From Apodemus sylvaticus (lineage: Eukaryota; Chordata; Mammalia; Rodentia; Muridae), in contig NC_067490.1 of the NCBI RefSeq assembly GCF_947179515.1, positions 29,818,327-29,882,326 on the forward strand: 64,000 nt of DNA, read 5' to 3'. Under the pieces are notes generated by a model. That model did not search any database, was not told the origin of the DNA, and saw only the letters and a list, made by a program, of their open reading frames with translations. A program made the position numbers and the translations under genes. Below, in pieces: positions 45,279 through 56,427 of the stretch (positions are counted from its first letter, which is position 1; each line of letters opens with the position of its first letter).

Positions 45279-45516
45279 CCTTTTCCTTAGCCTCAAAATG
45301 AAGGCTGACCCCTCAGTTTCCGCCCGGAAAGAACATCTCATTTTGGCTGCATGAAGGTAAAACAAAAAGAAAATAGACTATTTACTGTAGACACAAGAAA
45401 AGCTATGCCAAACAAAGGTGGAAATATTCAAGACTCGACAGCTGAAGTAATTCCTGTTCACCTTTCCCATATGGCATTTATTACCATTTCACCACATGGC
45501 TGGAGATGGCATTTAC
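45279..45516. other. unassigned DNA ending in a 35-bp tandem duplication
   Basis: Two related units of about 35 bp end at CACATGGCTGGAGATGG (about 45510) and at CAAATGGCTGGAGATGG. The second unit is interrupted by the next LINE-1 and resumes at about 46291-46322. No gene is seen. Confidence 0.6.
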
Positions 45517-45530
45517 AACCATCTTACCAA

Positions 45531-46033
45531 CAACCCTGAGATTTCACCTCACACTAGTCAGAATGGCTAAGATTAAAAACTCAGGAGACAGCAGGTGTTG
45601 GCAAGGATGTGGAGAAAGAGGAACACTCCTCCACTGCTGGTGGGGTTGCAAGCTGGTACAACCACTCTGGAAATCAGTCTGGCGGTTCCTCAGAAAACTG
45701 GGCATGACACTTCCGGAGGACCCTGCTATACCTCTCCTGGGCATATACTTAGAGGATTCCCTAGCATGCAATAAGGACACATTCTCCACTAGGTTCATAG
45801 CAACCTTATTTATAATAGCCAGAAGCTGGAAAGAACCCAGATGTCCCTCAATGGAGGAATGGATACAGAAAATGTGGTATATTTACACACTGGAATACTA
45901 CTCAGCAATTAAAAACAATGAATTCATGAAATTTTTAGGCAAATGGTTGGAACTGGAAAGTATCAGCCTAAGTGAGGTAACCCAATCACAAAAGAATACA
46001 CATGGAATGCAGTCACTGATAAGTGGATATTAA
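45531..46033 (+). pseudogene. L1 ORF2 C-terminal fragment
   Basis: About 167 codons are open from the 5' break to a stop at 46031-46033, encoding LRFHLTLVRMAKIKNSGDSR, the cysteine-rich CWQGCGERGTLLHCWWGC and the end MQSLISGY. The frame begins a few codons upstream only by chance joining to flanking DNA. No catalytic domain is present. Confidence 0.9.
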
Positions 46034-46290
46034 TTAGCCCAGAAGCTCTGAATACCCAAGACACAATTAACATATCAAATGATTCTCAAGAAGAAGGAAG
46101 GAGAGGTCCCTGGTCCTGGAAAGGCTTGATCCAGCATTGTAGGGGAGTGCCAGGACAGAGAAACGGAGGGGGGTGATTGGGGAATGGGCAGAGGGAAGAG
46201 GGCTTAAGGGACTTAAGGGGAAGGGGAACCCAGAAAGAGGAAATCATTTGGAATGTAAACAAAGTATATAGAAAATAAGAATAAAAAAAT
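45531..46290 (+). mobile_element. LINE-1 3' end with 14-bp TSD
   Basis: A 14-bp duplication, AACCATCTTACCAA, flanks it at 45517-45530 and 46291-46304. The element contains the ORF2 C-terminus, the 3'UTR with a G-rich stretch at about 46163-46233 and an A-rich tail. It is 5' truncated at 760 bp. The target lies inside a local 35-bp tandem duplication. Confidence 0.95.
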
Positions 46291-46304
46291 AACCATCTTA
46301 CCAA

Positions 46305-47679
46305 ATGGCTGGAGATGGCATTTATAATCATTTTCTTTTACAAGCCATTATAATTACCTTTTGCTCTCAGAAAGCAATTTACTAGTTGTAGAGAACAGAG
46401 TAAGCCCAGAGTGTGGGTTTCCTGGGTGAATGTGGTATTACCATGGCATGTCTATGTCAATGAACGTAGCCTCAGCCCCAGAGGGAAATGGCTACTTGTT
46501 CCTCTAGTCTGTGGATGCCAAAAATGTTCATTATGGCTTTCTGCCCCTCTGGATATTTATCACCTAAAGACCGTTCCTTCTACAGACATTGCTCTTCCCG
46601 AGATTAGCTATGTCTGTGCCCTTGGTCCAGCTGTGTATGTTAAGCACTGTCTCCTGACTATCTGTATGAAATAATCCTGCCTCTCTGTTCAATTGCATAT
46701 AATAAGCATACGGAGTATTCAGAGAATTAAAAGTTGCTCCATCAGAGATTTCCAGTCCAAACAACCCAAGCTTTTTCTGTGTGTCTGTATGTCGGTCCTT
46801 TCTTCATTTCCTTGTCACATCTCTCCCAGAAGTCTGAACAAGGAATGGTACCCTAAGAGGGCAAACATTTCCATGTCCCATACCCCTTCAGTCACCTACA
46901 ATTTTGCTGTTGTTGTTTTGTTTTGCTTTGAGGACTTCATAACAGCCTTTTTTTCTACTTCTGTCATGTTTAATGTTCCAAATAGATTTTTAAAACTGGT
47001 TGAATGCATATTACTTTTAATTTCAGAAGATATCATGTATATTTAAGAGGCACTTAACTTTTATAAATTATTTTGATAACTTAAAAATGTCAATACTAAG
47101 TTTTATATTTTAAAATAAATATTATTAGTTTAATAAAAATGGTCTACAAAAACAAAAAGAATGCTAATATCTATGGCTTTTTCAATCATTTGAATAATAG
47201 TGCTAGGAAAGACAGTACCACATGCTAGTCTCCAATTGACATAATTTACCTGATCCTAGATAATGTTACTCCAGTCTCCAACAATATGACTTCATAGTTA
47301 GAACCACAGCTAACTTTTCCATATGTAATCCCATAGTCAAGTCAGCTGCTTCAGGGTAATAGGTAGCATGCCGAGACCAGTGTGGTCTATGGACAGGATT
47401 TGTTTTGATAATTTCTATGGTCAGAGAATTCTACTAAGCATCCTATTATGTTGAGTCCACAACCTGGACTCAAAACATTCTTGGACAATGCTTTGGCAGA
47501 AACAGGGGAGGTAGAGAAATCATGTCCACATCCAGAGATAAACCTATTCTATAGGAAACAATGCTCCAACACATCCGTGATGTAGACAATCCAAAGAATC
47601 ACCTTTATGATCTAACTGTTGGAGACATCTCAGGAATTGACACCATGCACCTGCTCAGATCCTGTCTGCTAACAGGTTG
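46305..47679. other. unassigned DNA
   Basis: Besides the resumed 35-bp unit at its left edge, I recognise no repeat. A 117-codon plus-strand frame at 46693-47046 has no recognised domain and lacks promoter or splice support. Confidence 0.3.
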
Positions 47680-47693
47680 GACATTCAACATTC

Positions 47694-47695
47694 TT

Positions 47696-47726
<31 letters not shown>

Positions 47727-47886
47727 GGATTTTTAGATTTGGTTTTTTCGAGACAGGGTTTCTCTGTGTAGCCCTGGCTGTCCTGGAACTCACTCTGTAG
47801 ACCAGGCTGGCCTCGAACTCAGAAATTCGCCTGCCTCTGCCTCCCAGAGTGCTGGGATTAAAGGCGTGCGCCACCACCGCCCCGGC
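47694..47886 (-). mobile_element. B1 SINE, antisense
   Basis: Poly-T (47698-47726) then TTTTTTCGAGACAGGG through GCGTGCGCCACCACCGCC, the reverse complement of a young B1. The 14-bp duplication GACATTCAACATTC lies at 47680-47693 and 47887-47900. Confidence 0.97.
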
Positions 47887-47900
47887 GACATTCAACATTC

Positions 47901-50067
47901 ATGACCAACTTTGTTCTGTCAAGTCTATACATATCTTCTGCTCTTTCTCCCATGACTTGTCAGCTGTGTTCACTTGGCTAGGATAATAGTGGTTGAAAAA
48001 AAATAAAAACTTCACTATTAAAATTCTTTTTTGTTAACGTCATCCCTCAAGGAGAATTCATATGGTCACAATATCTTCATACTTTGTAGCAGAGACATTT
48101 GTCCATCTTCTTCTTCAGACTGCCTTCATTAATTTTCACTAGGTGTTTTCAAAATCTCAGAGTGTCCATCAAACATTAAACACTGCATGTGGATCATAGT
48201 AGATCCATGACTTCAGCCATATTTCCTTATAGGCAGAAAACAAAAACAAAAACAAAACAACCTGGTGCCTTGCTCTAAGGATTTCCCTCACCATTGTCCT
48301 TTAGGCTAGCCATGCACAGAGTATTCATGAGTAAAGTTGCAGACTTACAATTTTATTCTTTTAAACAGAATATCATGCTGAATCTCCTGTGAATCAGACT
48401 CAAAATTCTGTTATTTCTAATCTGTCCATCACAGTGAGCTCCACATGATGCCAGTAGATTCAGGCTGAGATAGAAAGAGCAGATGCAGAAGTGCAGACCA
48501 TGAGCATCTGTGACACTGGCTGATAGACTAACTTGTGTCATCAGGCCTTCCTTAGTCACAATCATGTACAGCAGGCTGCTTCCAGCTGATACTAGAGTAC
48601 TAGTACAACATTTTGACTAAGTGCGGAGAGTGGTTCCTAATAACCAAATGATTAGATAATGAAAGTTACACAAATGTAACTTTCCCAGTAGCAAAACCAA
48701 AGTAGTTTTTCAAAAATAAAAATGTTACTGGCTGGCAAATCATCAAATTTCTGTGCTAGACTCTATCTGAGGAATCTGACAAAGGTCACACACAGGACTC
48801 TTGTCAGACCCTCACTCTTCAGGCACCTTCAGAACTATTCACCCATAAGGACCTGGTTCTGAAACAGCTTTATGCAAAGGTTTTCATTTTCCTGGTCATT
48901 CTCAAAACTGGCAGCCAGAATTTGGTGAATGGGTTGAAATAGTATATCAAACTGAGTTGTATGTTGCCTCCAAAAGCCCAAAACAGGATCCATGTGGTTC
49001 TGTAAGATTTTGTTAGTGCTAGAGCAGGCTAGATGCCATACCGTACCATGTGCTTCAACCGCAAAGTGATATGTTGACATGATGCAGACCACTGTAGCTG
49101 GAACTGTGTTATGAGGATAGCAAGCCCTAAACTAGCATCTGGCACCCTATGTTATATACGCCTCTTCATTTCCTCGACAATGTTATGAGTCCAGTCTCTT
49201 CAGAAGTATCAACACTAATAAAGAACATCTAAGAGAGAATGAACAGGGTCTTTAAACCAGTCATCCAAATATGCTCTGAAAGAAAGCAGAACCCTGTGGA
49301 GCCAAACACCACAGGTCCTCTTAATAACCACTTAAAAGGAGAAGAAAGGGAACGGGGAGCCTGGATAGTATGCAGTCACAGAATTGTATGAAATTATCCT
49401 CTCACATCAAAGGCACATGCAGATTCTTGCCCCTGATCTTTTAGCACTCAGTATCTCATCTGCTCTCAACCTAAACTCTGCATTTCCTCAACAATTCCTA
49501 GGTCAGTATACAGTTTTCAATGGCCTGTTCTTGCCTACTAGATGAATAGCAAATAACTCCTAAGAGGCTCCTCCAAATAAGGCTCCCAGTTGGGTTTATT
49601 GCCATAACTGTGAGACCACTCCATGCAATCTTTTTTCCATCATACCAAATCCAAAAGATGTCACAGAATAGAATATGTTTTCTCAACTTCTTGTCTTTGC
49701 ATATATTAGTCCCTTAGCAGAAGAGGGTTTTTTCCCCCCTCCCAGTCTTAACTCATCCTCAAGACTCAATCCAAGTACTACCTGTCGGGTCTTCTTGACT
49801 CCTTTAAATGTGATTGTGTCTCTAGGTGCTCCCAGCATGTAGAGATGTCAGCCATAATCCGGATGTGATTCACAAATGGATGGGTGGGTTTATCATTCTC
49901 TGGTTTGACTAAACTCTTCACAGTGGCTCCCTATCTAGTCACTTGCTATTTACTATTGATTTTTTTTCTTTTTTGAGAACTTCAGGAGGAAATTTAGATT
50001 GGCAAAACACTGTTTGACCAATTGTTATCATCAATAAATCTTTTTTTGCAATGATTTGCTTAGGGGA
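47901..50067. other. unassigned DNA, possible old retrocopy
   Basis: No SINE or LINE is recognised. Two minus-strand frames (48565-48353, 70 codons, and 49092-48835, 85 codons) are longer than expected for the local base composition and do not overlap repeats. They might be remnants of one processed pseudogene, or chance. TTTTTTTCTTTTTT near 49959-49974 is a short T tract. Confidence 0.3.
48835..49092 (-). other. unrecognised 85-codon open frame
   Basis: The product begins MVCIMSTYHFAVEAHGTVWH and ends LCIKLFQNQVLMGE. Its composition is like a folded protein (aromatic, acidic and amide residues mixed) rather than low complexity. I recognise no family. There is no visible promoter, splice site or upstream methionine context. 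Continuation on the 5' side is blocked within about ten codons. It is more likely a pseudogene piece or chance than a gene. Confidence 0.15.
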
Positions 50068-50410
50068 TGTGGCGTCCAACCTTGCCAGCAAGGAAAGACG
50101 CAACACCCCGGGGAGTTTTCTTTCTTCTGCAGTTTATTTCGGGAACCTTGAACAAAGCTTATTTTCTTCTTATTGGCAGCCTCGAGCCCTCTCACTGCGA
50201 CCCTTATATAGCCTTACAGCCTCGCCTGCAGAGGATAGTGTGCCGCTTCCTAATAGGTGAACTAAGTGAATTCTTCATTAGCATGTAAGTGTGATAACAA
50301 ATACAGCTCACTGCACATGTACTAAAGTTGATTTACAACCAGGGAGCTGCATCCGGCCAGCGCCATCTTGTAATGGAGATGAACAAAAGGTGGCTTACTA
50401 CAAGGGGACA
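50068..50410 (-). repeat. solo LTR, IAP/ERVK-like, antisense
   Basis: On the minus strand it starts TGTCCCCTTGTAGTAAGCC (50410), contains ATTACAAGATGGCGCTGGC (50374-50356), a YY1-type AAGATGGC motif placed as in IAP LTRs, a CTATATAAGG box near 50203, an AATAAACTGC poly(A) signal near 50140, and ends TTGGACGCCACA (50068). Length 343 bp. No internal region and no clear 6-bp duplication. Such LTRs are normally silenced by DNA methylation, which the sequence cannot show. Confidence 0.8.
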
Positions 50411-50694
50411 TTTAGAAAAGCATGGTGTTTAATTTGATGTTTAATTCATTGATTTTCTTTTGTTGCTTGAGCTATATATGAATCTCTCTATAATAAAAGG
50501 AAATGATTGACCACTTAATTTAAACCTTCTTTTTATAGTTTACTCTGTTAAACTTGTATACTTGTCCCAGTACAATAGGCACAGCCTTCTCTTCAAATTC
50601 CTCCTTTCAATGTATCACCTGTGAGCCTTTAATCTGTAACACCATATGGGCCACTGCATCCCACTATAAAAGGAAAAGAATTGTTACTGCCCAA
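50411..50694. other. short unassigned gap
   Basis: No feature is recognised. Confidence 0.4.
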
Positions 50695-51265
50695 CTTACA
50701 GATGTTATGCTGACAGGAACCTAACAGGGCTGTCCTCTGAGAGTCTCTATCCAGCAGCTAACTCAAACAGATGCAGACACCCATAGCCAAACAGTGAATG
50801 GAGCATGGGGACTGTTATGAAAGAATAAGGAAAGGAAAGGGTTGTAGGCCCCAAAGTGGATAGGAACTCCACAGGAAGACCAACAAAGTCAACTAACCTG
50901 GATCATTGGGACTCTCAGTGTCTGAACCACCAACCAAAGAATATGCCTGGGATGGACCCAGGCCTTCCTCACATATGTAATTGATGTGCTGCTTGGTCTT
51001 TATGTGGGTCCAGGTATCCCCAAAGCTGATGCCTGTCCACGGAATAAATTCTAGTTTGGCTGCTTTGTCTGGCCTCAGTGGGAGAGGAAGTGCCTAGTCT
51101 CACAGAGACTTGAAGTGCCAGGGTAAGGGGATACCAAAGGGAGCCCCACCCTCTCAGAGGAGAGGGGGGAGAATAGGGGAAGGATTGTGAGAGAGGGTGA
51201 CCAGAAGGGGGCAGTAAGTAGGATGTAAAGTAAATAAGCAAGAAAGAAAATTAAATTTAAAAGAC
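50695..51265 (+). mobile_element. LINE-1 3'UTR, older family
   Basis: The order GACAGGAACCTAACAGGGCT, CCAGCAGCTAACTCAAACAG, GACTCTCAGTGTCTGAACCA, GGCCTCAGTGGGAGAGGAAG and the purine-rich CTCAGAGGAGAGGGGGG stretch matches old rodent L1 3' ends. It is related in layout to 62320-62905. ORF2 is not included. Confidence 0.75.
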
Positions 51266-51589
51266 ATTGTCTGACCTCTTTTTAAACATGACTACAAGCA
51301 CTATTCAGATGTAAGCATTCTGAGTACTCTGTGCTGAATAAACACATTTATTCGTTTTGTCAAGTGCTCCATGAATACTCTCTGTGCTCTAAAACTTGCA
51401 TGATATTTTATATGAATGATACCCAAACAAAACAGGAACACAATTAACACCTTTAGATGTCTACAATTCAGTGTTAACAACAAAACTCATGAATGAGATA
51501 AAATCAGGAAAATTCAGGTCTCTGATTCTTACTTGGGATTATTTTTCTATCAGAGTTGTAGGTTAATAGCTAATATATTGCTTTCATTA
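51266..51589. other. short unassigned gap
   Basis: No recognised repeat or coding frame. Confidence 0.4.
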
Positions 51590-51604
51590 AAAAACACAAA
51601 CAAT

Positions 51605-51784
51605 GGGCTGGTGATATGGCTCAGAGGTTAAGAGCACTGATTGCTCTTCGGAAGGTCCTGAATTCAAATTCCAGCAACCACATGGTAGCTCACAACCATC
51701 TGTAATGAGATCTGATGCCCTCTTCTGGTATGTCTGAAGACAGCTACAGTGTACTTACATATATTAATAAATAAATCTTTTTTA
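51605..51784 (+). mobile_element. B2 SINE
   Basis: GGGCTGGTGATATGGCTCAG, the tRNA-like B box region and TGTCTGAAGACAGCTACAG are in order, followed by AATAAATAAATC. The A-rich duplication around AAAACACAAACAA flanks it (about 51591-51603 and 51785-51797). Confidence 0.93.
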
Positions 51785-51797
51785 AAAACACAAACAA

Positions 51798-52852
51798 ACA
51801 AACAAACAACAAGTAGTTTTTAGCCACAGAAATCCATACTAGTTCTTCTTATGCGGGCTAAAATTCTCATTCAAACAAATTCTGACTGTAGCACAGAGTT
51901 TTTAACTGGAAGATTTTAGGATTCTATAAAATAATTTTTGGTTTTTTAAGTCGCAAATTCTCTGTTATGCCTGTAGACCTAAAAATGCAAATGTTTACTA
52001 GATGAGTGGAATATGCCAAGGATTGATTTTCCCTAACTTCAAACCATTGGTGTCACTCTGTTGCATTTGGGTGCACTGTGAAGAGCTTTAAGCTCAAGAT
52101 GGTCTGGCAGCTGCTTTGTAATGCCAGGGTCATGCAGCCGGAACAGTGATGACAGCAATGGAAGTAAGGTCTTGTGCCAAATGGGAGTCATCGTGTTATT
52201 AACAAGTTTTATTCATCAGCTATTTTACCCTATAGCCATCATTCATTGCTCTATAGTAGTAACTGTAAATACAAGTCCTTAAAATTAGACATGTTTATGC
52301 ATTTCACAGAGGTGTAATGAGCTCTTCACATGTGGTACAAAAGAACAATGAGCTACATCTTATAAACAGAATGATGGGCTCACCATAAACACAGGGACCC
52401 AGACCTATGGGCTGCATGTGCTCTAAAGAGATGAAGAGAAACTGTCACAAGAAAAAGAGGTCATGGATAGCTTCAGAGACAACACTTGAGGAATCGTAAG
52501 AGATTGGACTCCAGAGTAATGAAGTCAAGTGTCTCTAGAGGAAGAAAGCCAGAGAGTTTTAAAGCCCCAGGCATCAATCTACTTTGTAAATCCTGAAATC
52601 ACAAGCAATTTAGACTCTTAGACATAATTAATATCTCAAGATGGGTAGGATGTCACAGGACAATCAGAATGGGCATGGGTTGCATGAATAGGTGACCCAA
52701 GGGGAAGAAGAAGAGTATGACAAGACATTCTGTTATCCTCTGGGAAATACCCAGAATCTAGAGGACCTTCAGTGATTATATTGGTTAAATAGAGAACAAC
52801 AGAGATTTGGACATGAAAAGGTTAATATAAAGAATGACTTACTACTCAGATA
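51798..52852. other. unassigned DNA
   Basis: No recognised repeat, RNA gene or exon. Confidence 0.35.
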
Positions 52853-52965
52853 TGCTGATTGATACCTACAATCCCCCAAATTGTGAAGGTTGAAGCAGAA
52901 TGAGTACAAATTTGAGTTAGTCTGAGTTACATAGTGAGGTCCTCTATTAATAAATAAAAATCCAA
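52853..52965 (+). mobile_element. old B1 / proto-B1 fragment
   Basis: GATTGATACCTACAATCCCC, GAAGGTTGAAGCAGAATGAG and GTCTGAGTTACATAGTGAGG follow the B1 consensus with many changes, then an A-rich tail. Confidence 0.6.
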
Positions 52966-53013
52966 ACAAAACAAAAGCCCTGGGATTATTAACTATAAAA
53001 AAAAATAGGATGA

Positions 53014-53175
53014 GGGCTGAAGGGATGCCTTAGAGGTTAAGAGTACCTACTACTCTTCCAGAGGTCCTGAGTTCAAATCCCAGCAACCATATGGTGGCTC
53101 ACAACCATCTGTGAATAAATAAATAAATAAATAAATCTTTAAAAAATTAAAAAAAATGCTATTAAAAATCCCCTT
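53014..53175 (+). mobile_element. B2 SINE with internal deletion
   Basis: The tRNA-like half is complete (GGGCTGAAGGGATGCC to CACAACCATCTGTGA). The unique B2 3' half is deleted and the sequence jumps to an AAAT-repeat tail (about 53114-53139). An A-rich duplication resembling AAAAAAAAAGGATGAG flanks it at about 52999-53013 and 53176-53191. Confidence 0.85.
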
Positions 53176-53191
53176 TAAAAAAAAAGGATGA

Positions 53192-54340
53192 AGCTGGTAT
53201 TAGCTAGTAAAGCAATGTGGACTCAAGAGAATATAGAAATAGCAGGTTTAGTGCATGACCAATTTACCAATGCTGAGATAAAATAAAAACATTTACTTGT
53301 AAGTAAATTCTCAGTGGATATATTTCTATGCACCAGTTCTCAAGAAATAAAGGATATTCTCAAATAAAATATAAATAGAAGTTGGAAATGAGTAAAGAAA
53401 CAAGATGTTCATATTTAAAGAAAAATCAAGACAATTTCTAGCATAATAAATGAAGTGGGAACCTAGAGGTTGCTTTTGCTAAAAACTATCCACTCCTTAT
53501 TTGGGCACAAGGGTTGACAAAAGCAAGGCCTTGCCTTCATTTGGTGCCTGCTGTGTTGGGTACTGGCTTTCTTCTGAATCTAGGCACAGTCCAGTAAGGA
53601 GAAGGAGTGTCCACTTACTTCGGTGCTTCCCCTTCGAGATGACAGCACAAAGATAAGTCATTTTCCCAGATGTGCAGTCATCTTGGATTCCAGGAACAGC
53701 AGCCCTCCAGGGAGAGATTCCCTCTCCAGAGGAGGGAAATTATCTCTGGTAGGGAGGAGGCCGAGAACCAGATTGATGGCCTCTGGGAAATGATGTTGGG
53801 TAGAAAGCTAGACAAAGATGACCAGATCAGGCTTTGACCAGAACTATTTAATTATGCATGCCTCTTTGGCTCCTGCCTTAAACCTACCTCTGTTTAAATC
53901 TAAACACCATCAAAAAGGTCTTGGATCACTAGACCCATTTATTTATTTCTCTCTAAGTGTGATCACATAGAATACACCTTCTTTCCTCCTTGCTTTGCAG
54001 CACAGTGGGATGGATACCAAGCCCAGCTTTGAGGAGCTGCTGGAACTTCTAATTTTTCTCTGAAACCCATGTTGTCTAAGGAATGTAAGTTGCTATAGAA
54101 GTACTCAGCAGTGGCGCTAAAAAAGTTAGTAATGCAAATAAACAAAATAGGCATCTCCTTATGGATGACCTCAAATCACTAAAGCCACAGGAATGGTTTT
54201 TAACCTCTGGGGAGATGGTACCAAAGGCTGTAGGAAAACACATGAAAAATTAGCAGAAGGTTTAAGTGGCAACTTAACCTTCTAGTGGAAAAATGAGTCT
54301 GTTACTAATGTCAGAAAAGATGGGAAATACAACTTTTAGT
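53192..54340. other. unassigned DNA
   Basis: No SINE or LINE is seen. A partly palindromic CCCTCTCCAGAGGAGGG lies near 53730. It could belong to an old LTR, but no ends are visible. Confidence 0.3.
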
Positions 54341-54359
54341 AAATTTTTATTTTTTTTTA

Positions 54360-54371
54360 TTTATTTATTTT

Positions 54372-54412
<41 letters not shown>

Positions 54413-54551
54413 AGACAGGGTTTCTCTGTATAGCCCTGGCTGTCCTGGAACTCATTCTGTAGACTAGGCTGGCCTCAAACTCAGAAAGATATCCGTCTGG
54501 CTCTGCCATCTGAGTGCTGGGATTAAAGGCATGTGGCAGCACTGCCCAGCC
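54360..54551 (-). mobile_element. B1 SINE, antisense
   Basis: A poly-T run of about 38 bases (54373-54411) is followed by GAGACAGGGTTTCTCTGTAT to GGGATTAAAGGCATGTGGC, the reverse complement of B1. A short TAAATTTT duplication may flank it. The lysine-rich frame here is an artefact. Confidence 0.9.
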
Positions 54552-55289
54552 ATAAATTTTAAAGACATTCATCTGTGTTAGTTTTATCTTCATTATAACA
54601 ACAAATTAGATTTAACAAAACTTTTTAAACACCTTTATTATAGATAATAAGAAAAAAAAAACAAAGAGGACTTATGTTTTGAAGAGTTAAATTCTTAACC
54701 ATAACATTAAGGAGTCAATGCATACTATCTAAACTGCAATAACAAAATATAATACTACTCTAGATCCCTATTTCTTATAAATATAGTGGTATGTAAGGAA
54801 GAAATCTTTAAAGCTGTCAAGTAGGATGTCTTCTGAAGGAGGAACCTAGAGAAGACTGTGCTAGACAAATTTGTGCTTGGTTACATATCATTTTGCTCTG
54901 TTTAGTCCATATGTAAATTAATCACTTTTTCAAAAATAAAATGAATTTTTACAATAATGAAAGAGTATATTCTTTTAGAAAGTTGACTTCATGTTGACCC
55001 TTATTAATCAAGGCCTGGCTCAATGTTAGGCACTGGGCTAAAATTGAAACATGATTGATTTCTTAACCCTACAGAGTTCATATTATGGGCCAAAGAGAGA
55101 AGCACATGATAAATATACTAGAGGACATTCTATACAAATGCTATGTGTGTTGGTAGGAACGTATAAGAAAAAAAATTCACCAACATCTTTTGATGTAGTC
55201 TTCAAAATTCAAATGAGGCACATTTTAGTAGCCTTGCTACAGAGAACTGAGTCACAGATATGTCACATTAGTGCAATGGCTGGCACTAT
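54552..55289. other. unassigned AT-rich DNA
   Basis: No recognised feature. A 92-codon plus frame (55051-55329) runs into the B1 below and has no domain. Confidence 0.35.
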
Positions 55290-55380
55290 TCAGAGGGACT
55301 GCATTCTGGAGGCAGAAGCAGGAAGTTAGTTCTTGGTGACTTCTAGGTCAGCCTGGTCTACAGAGCTAATTCCAGCACAG

Positions 55381-55435
<55 letters not shown>

Positions 55436-55525
55436 CACACTCACATGCACACGCGCGCGCGCACGCGCGCGCGCGCGCGCACACACACACACTCACAAAC
55501 CTTATCTTGAAAAACAAACAAAACA
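55290..55525 (+). mobile_element. B1 SINE interrupted by a microsatellite
   Basis: B1 left part (CATTCTGGAGGCAGAAGCAG, GGTCAGCCTGGTCTACAGAG, AATTCCAGCACAGCTACACA) ends at 55383. B1 resumes at about 55493 with CACAAACCTTATCTTGAAAA and a CAAA tail. The consensus CTACACAGAGAAACC segment between them has been replaced by alternating AC and CG repeats. The 5' end is truncated. Confidence 0.8.
55382..55492. repeat. AC/CG alternating purine-pyrimidine microsatellite
   Basis: About 25 AC units (55383-55432), an ATGCACAC link, then CACATGCACA and a CG-rich core at about 55453-55480, then ACACAC to 55492. Alternation of purine and pyrimidine is unbroken except at one CT step (55440-55441). The core has about thirteen CpG dinucleotides. 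Confidence 0.97.
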
Positions 55526-56427
55526 ATAAATGATATGGATATGTATAGTTGACCAAAAAGGTCTTTCTTTTTTCCTTTAAAGAAACTTCTTAAAATTTCC
55601 ATGTGAATTAATTCAAAGAGCAATCAAAATATTCTTGTGTGTTTTCTGATCTTATAATTTTCCGAATGCTAATATAGTTGATTGTACTGTGAATATAGTC
55701 GGAATGATTTAAATCATAGATACTTTACTTTCCTACAAATGCAGTCATTCACTCCTGCCTTAGTTATTTCTTCACAACTTAAAACAGGATGAGAGCTGGT
55801 GCAGAGCTCACTTGGTTCTAGTGATCATTCTGCTGTCCTGCTACTGAAGCAGAGTCTACACTGTGGTCCATATATCTCAACTCTGTATTATCACGTGAAG
55901 CAGAATGATGGGTGCCATAAATATTTGATGCTCTCCTCATTCCTACTCACTGTGTGTTTTTCATTCTGGCATCAGATGACCACTTTGAAAGCTGTAGGAT
56001 GCAATTTTGTATTTGCTAAGAGACTTAGAATGTTTTAATATGCTCTAGGGTCCAGAGTTCAGCCACTGCCAGTCTATAAAACATTATGTAAATCATAGAA
56101 GCTTCCTAAATTCTCACCATTGAGGTCTTATAAAATGATATTTATTTTTACTTTTAAGTTTTCCACAAACGTATTTTTAGTGAGAAAATGAGTTGAGGAC
56201 TTTAGTTAGGTTAGGGTGATTCCCAGGTGCATTTCAAATTAGTCACAGTCATGTCTGTTGGAATTAAATTATCCTTGTTTTTTCCAACACATTTCCAATT
56301 CTGGGAGGAAAGACTTCCAGTAAAATTCAAGCATCAAGTTTGCTGGTCTCAGAAACAGGCAGATCTATTTGATGTATTTAGCTGTGTTGTCCACTAAGCT
56401 GACCTGTATGTATACTATGTAATGATG
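55526..56427. other. unassigned DNA
   Basis: No recognised repeat or gene. Confidence 0.35.

Noticed and set aside
45506..46033. 175-codon plus-strand frame as a gene
   Set aside because: LINE-1 ORF2 C-terminus joined by chance to a few upstream codons of flanking DNA.
47605..47898. 97-codon minus frame with SLGGRGRRISEFEASLVYR
   Set aside because: Standard conceptual translation of a B1 SINE. The same string appears at 43119, 54360 and 63022.
55326..55556. Cysteine/valine or histidine/threonine-rich frames
   Set aside because: Artefacts of the AC/CG microsatellite inside B1.
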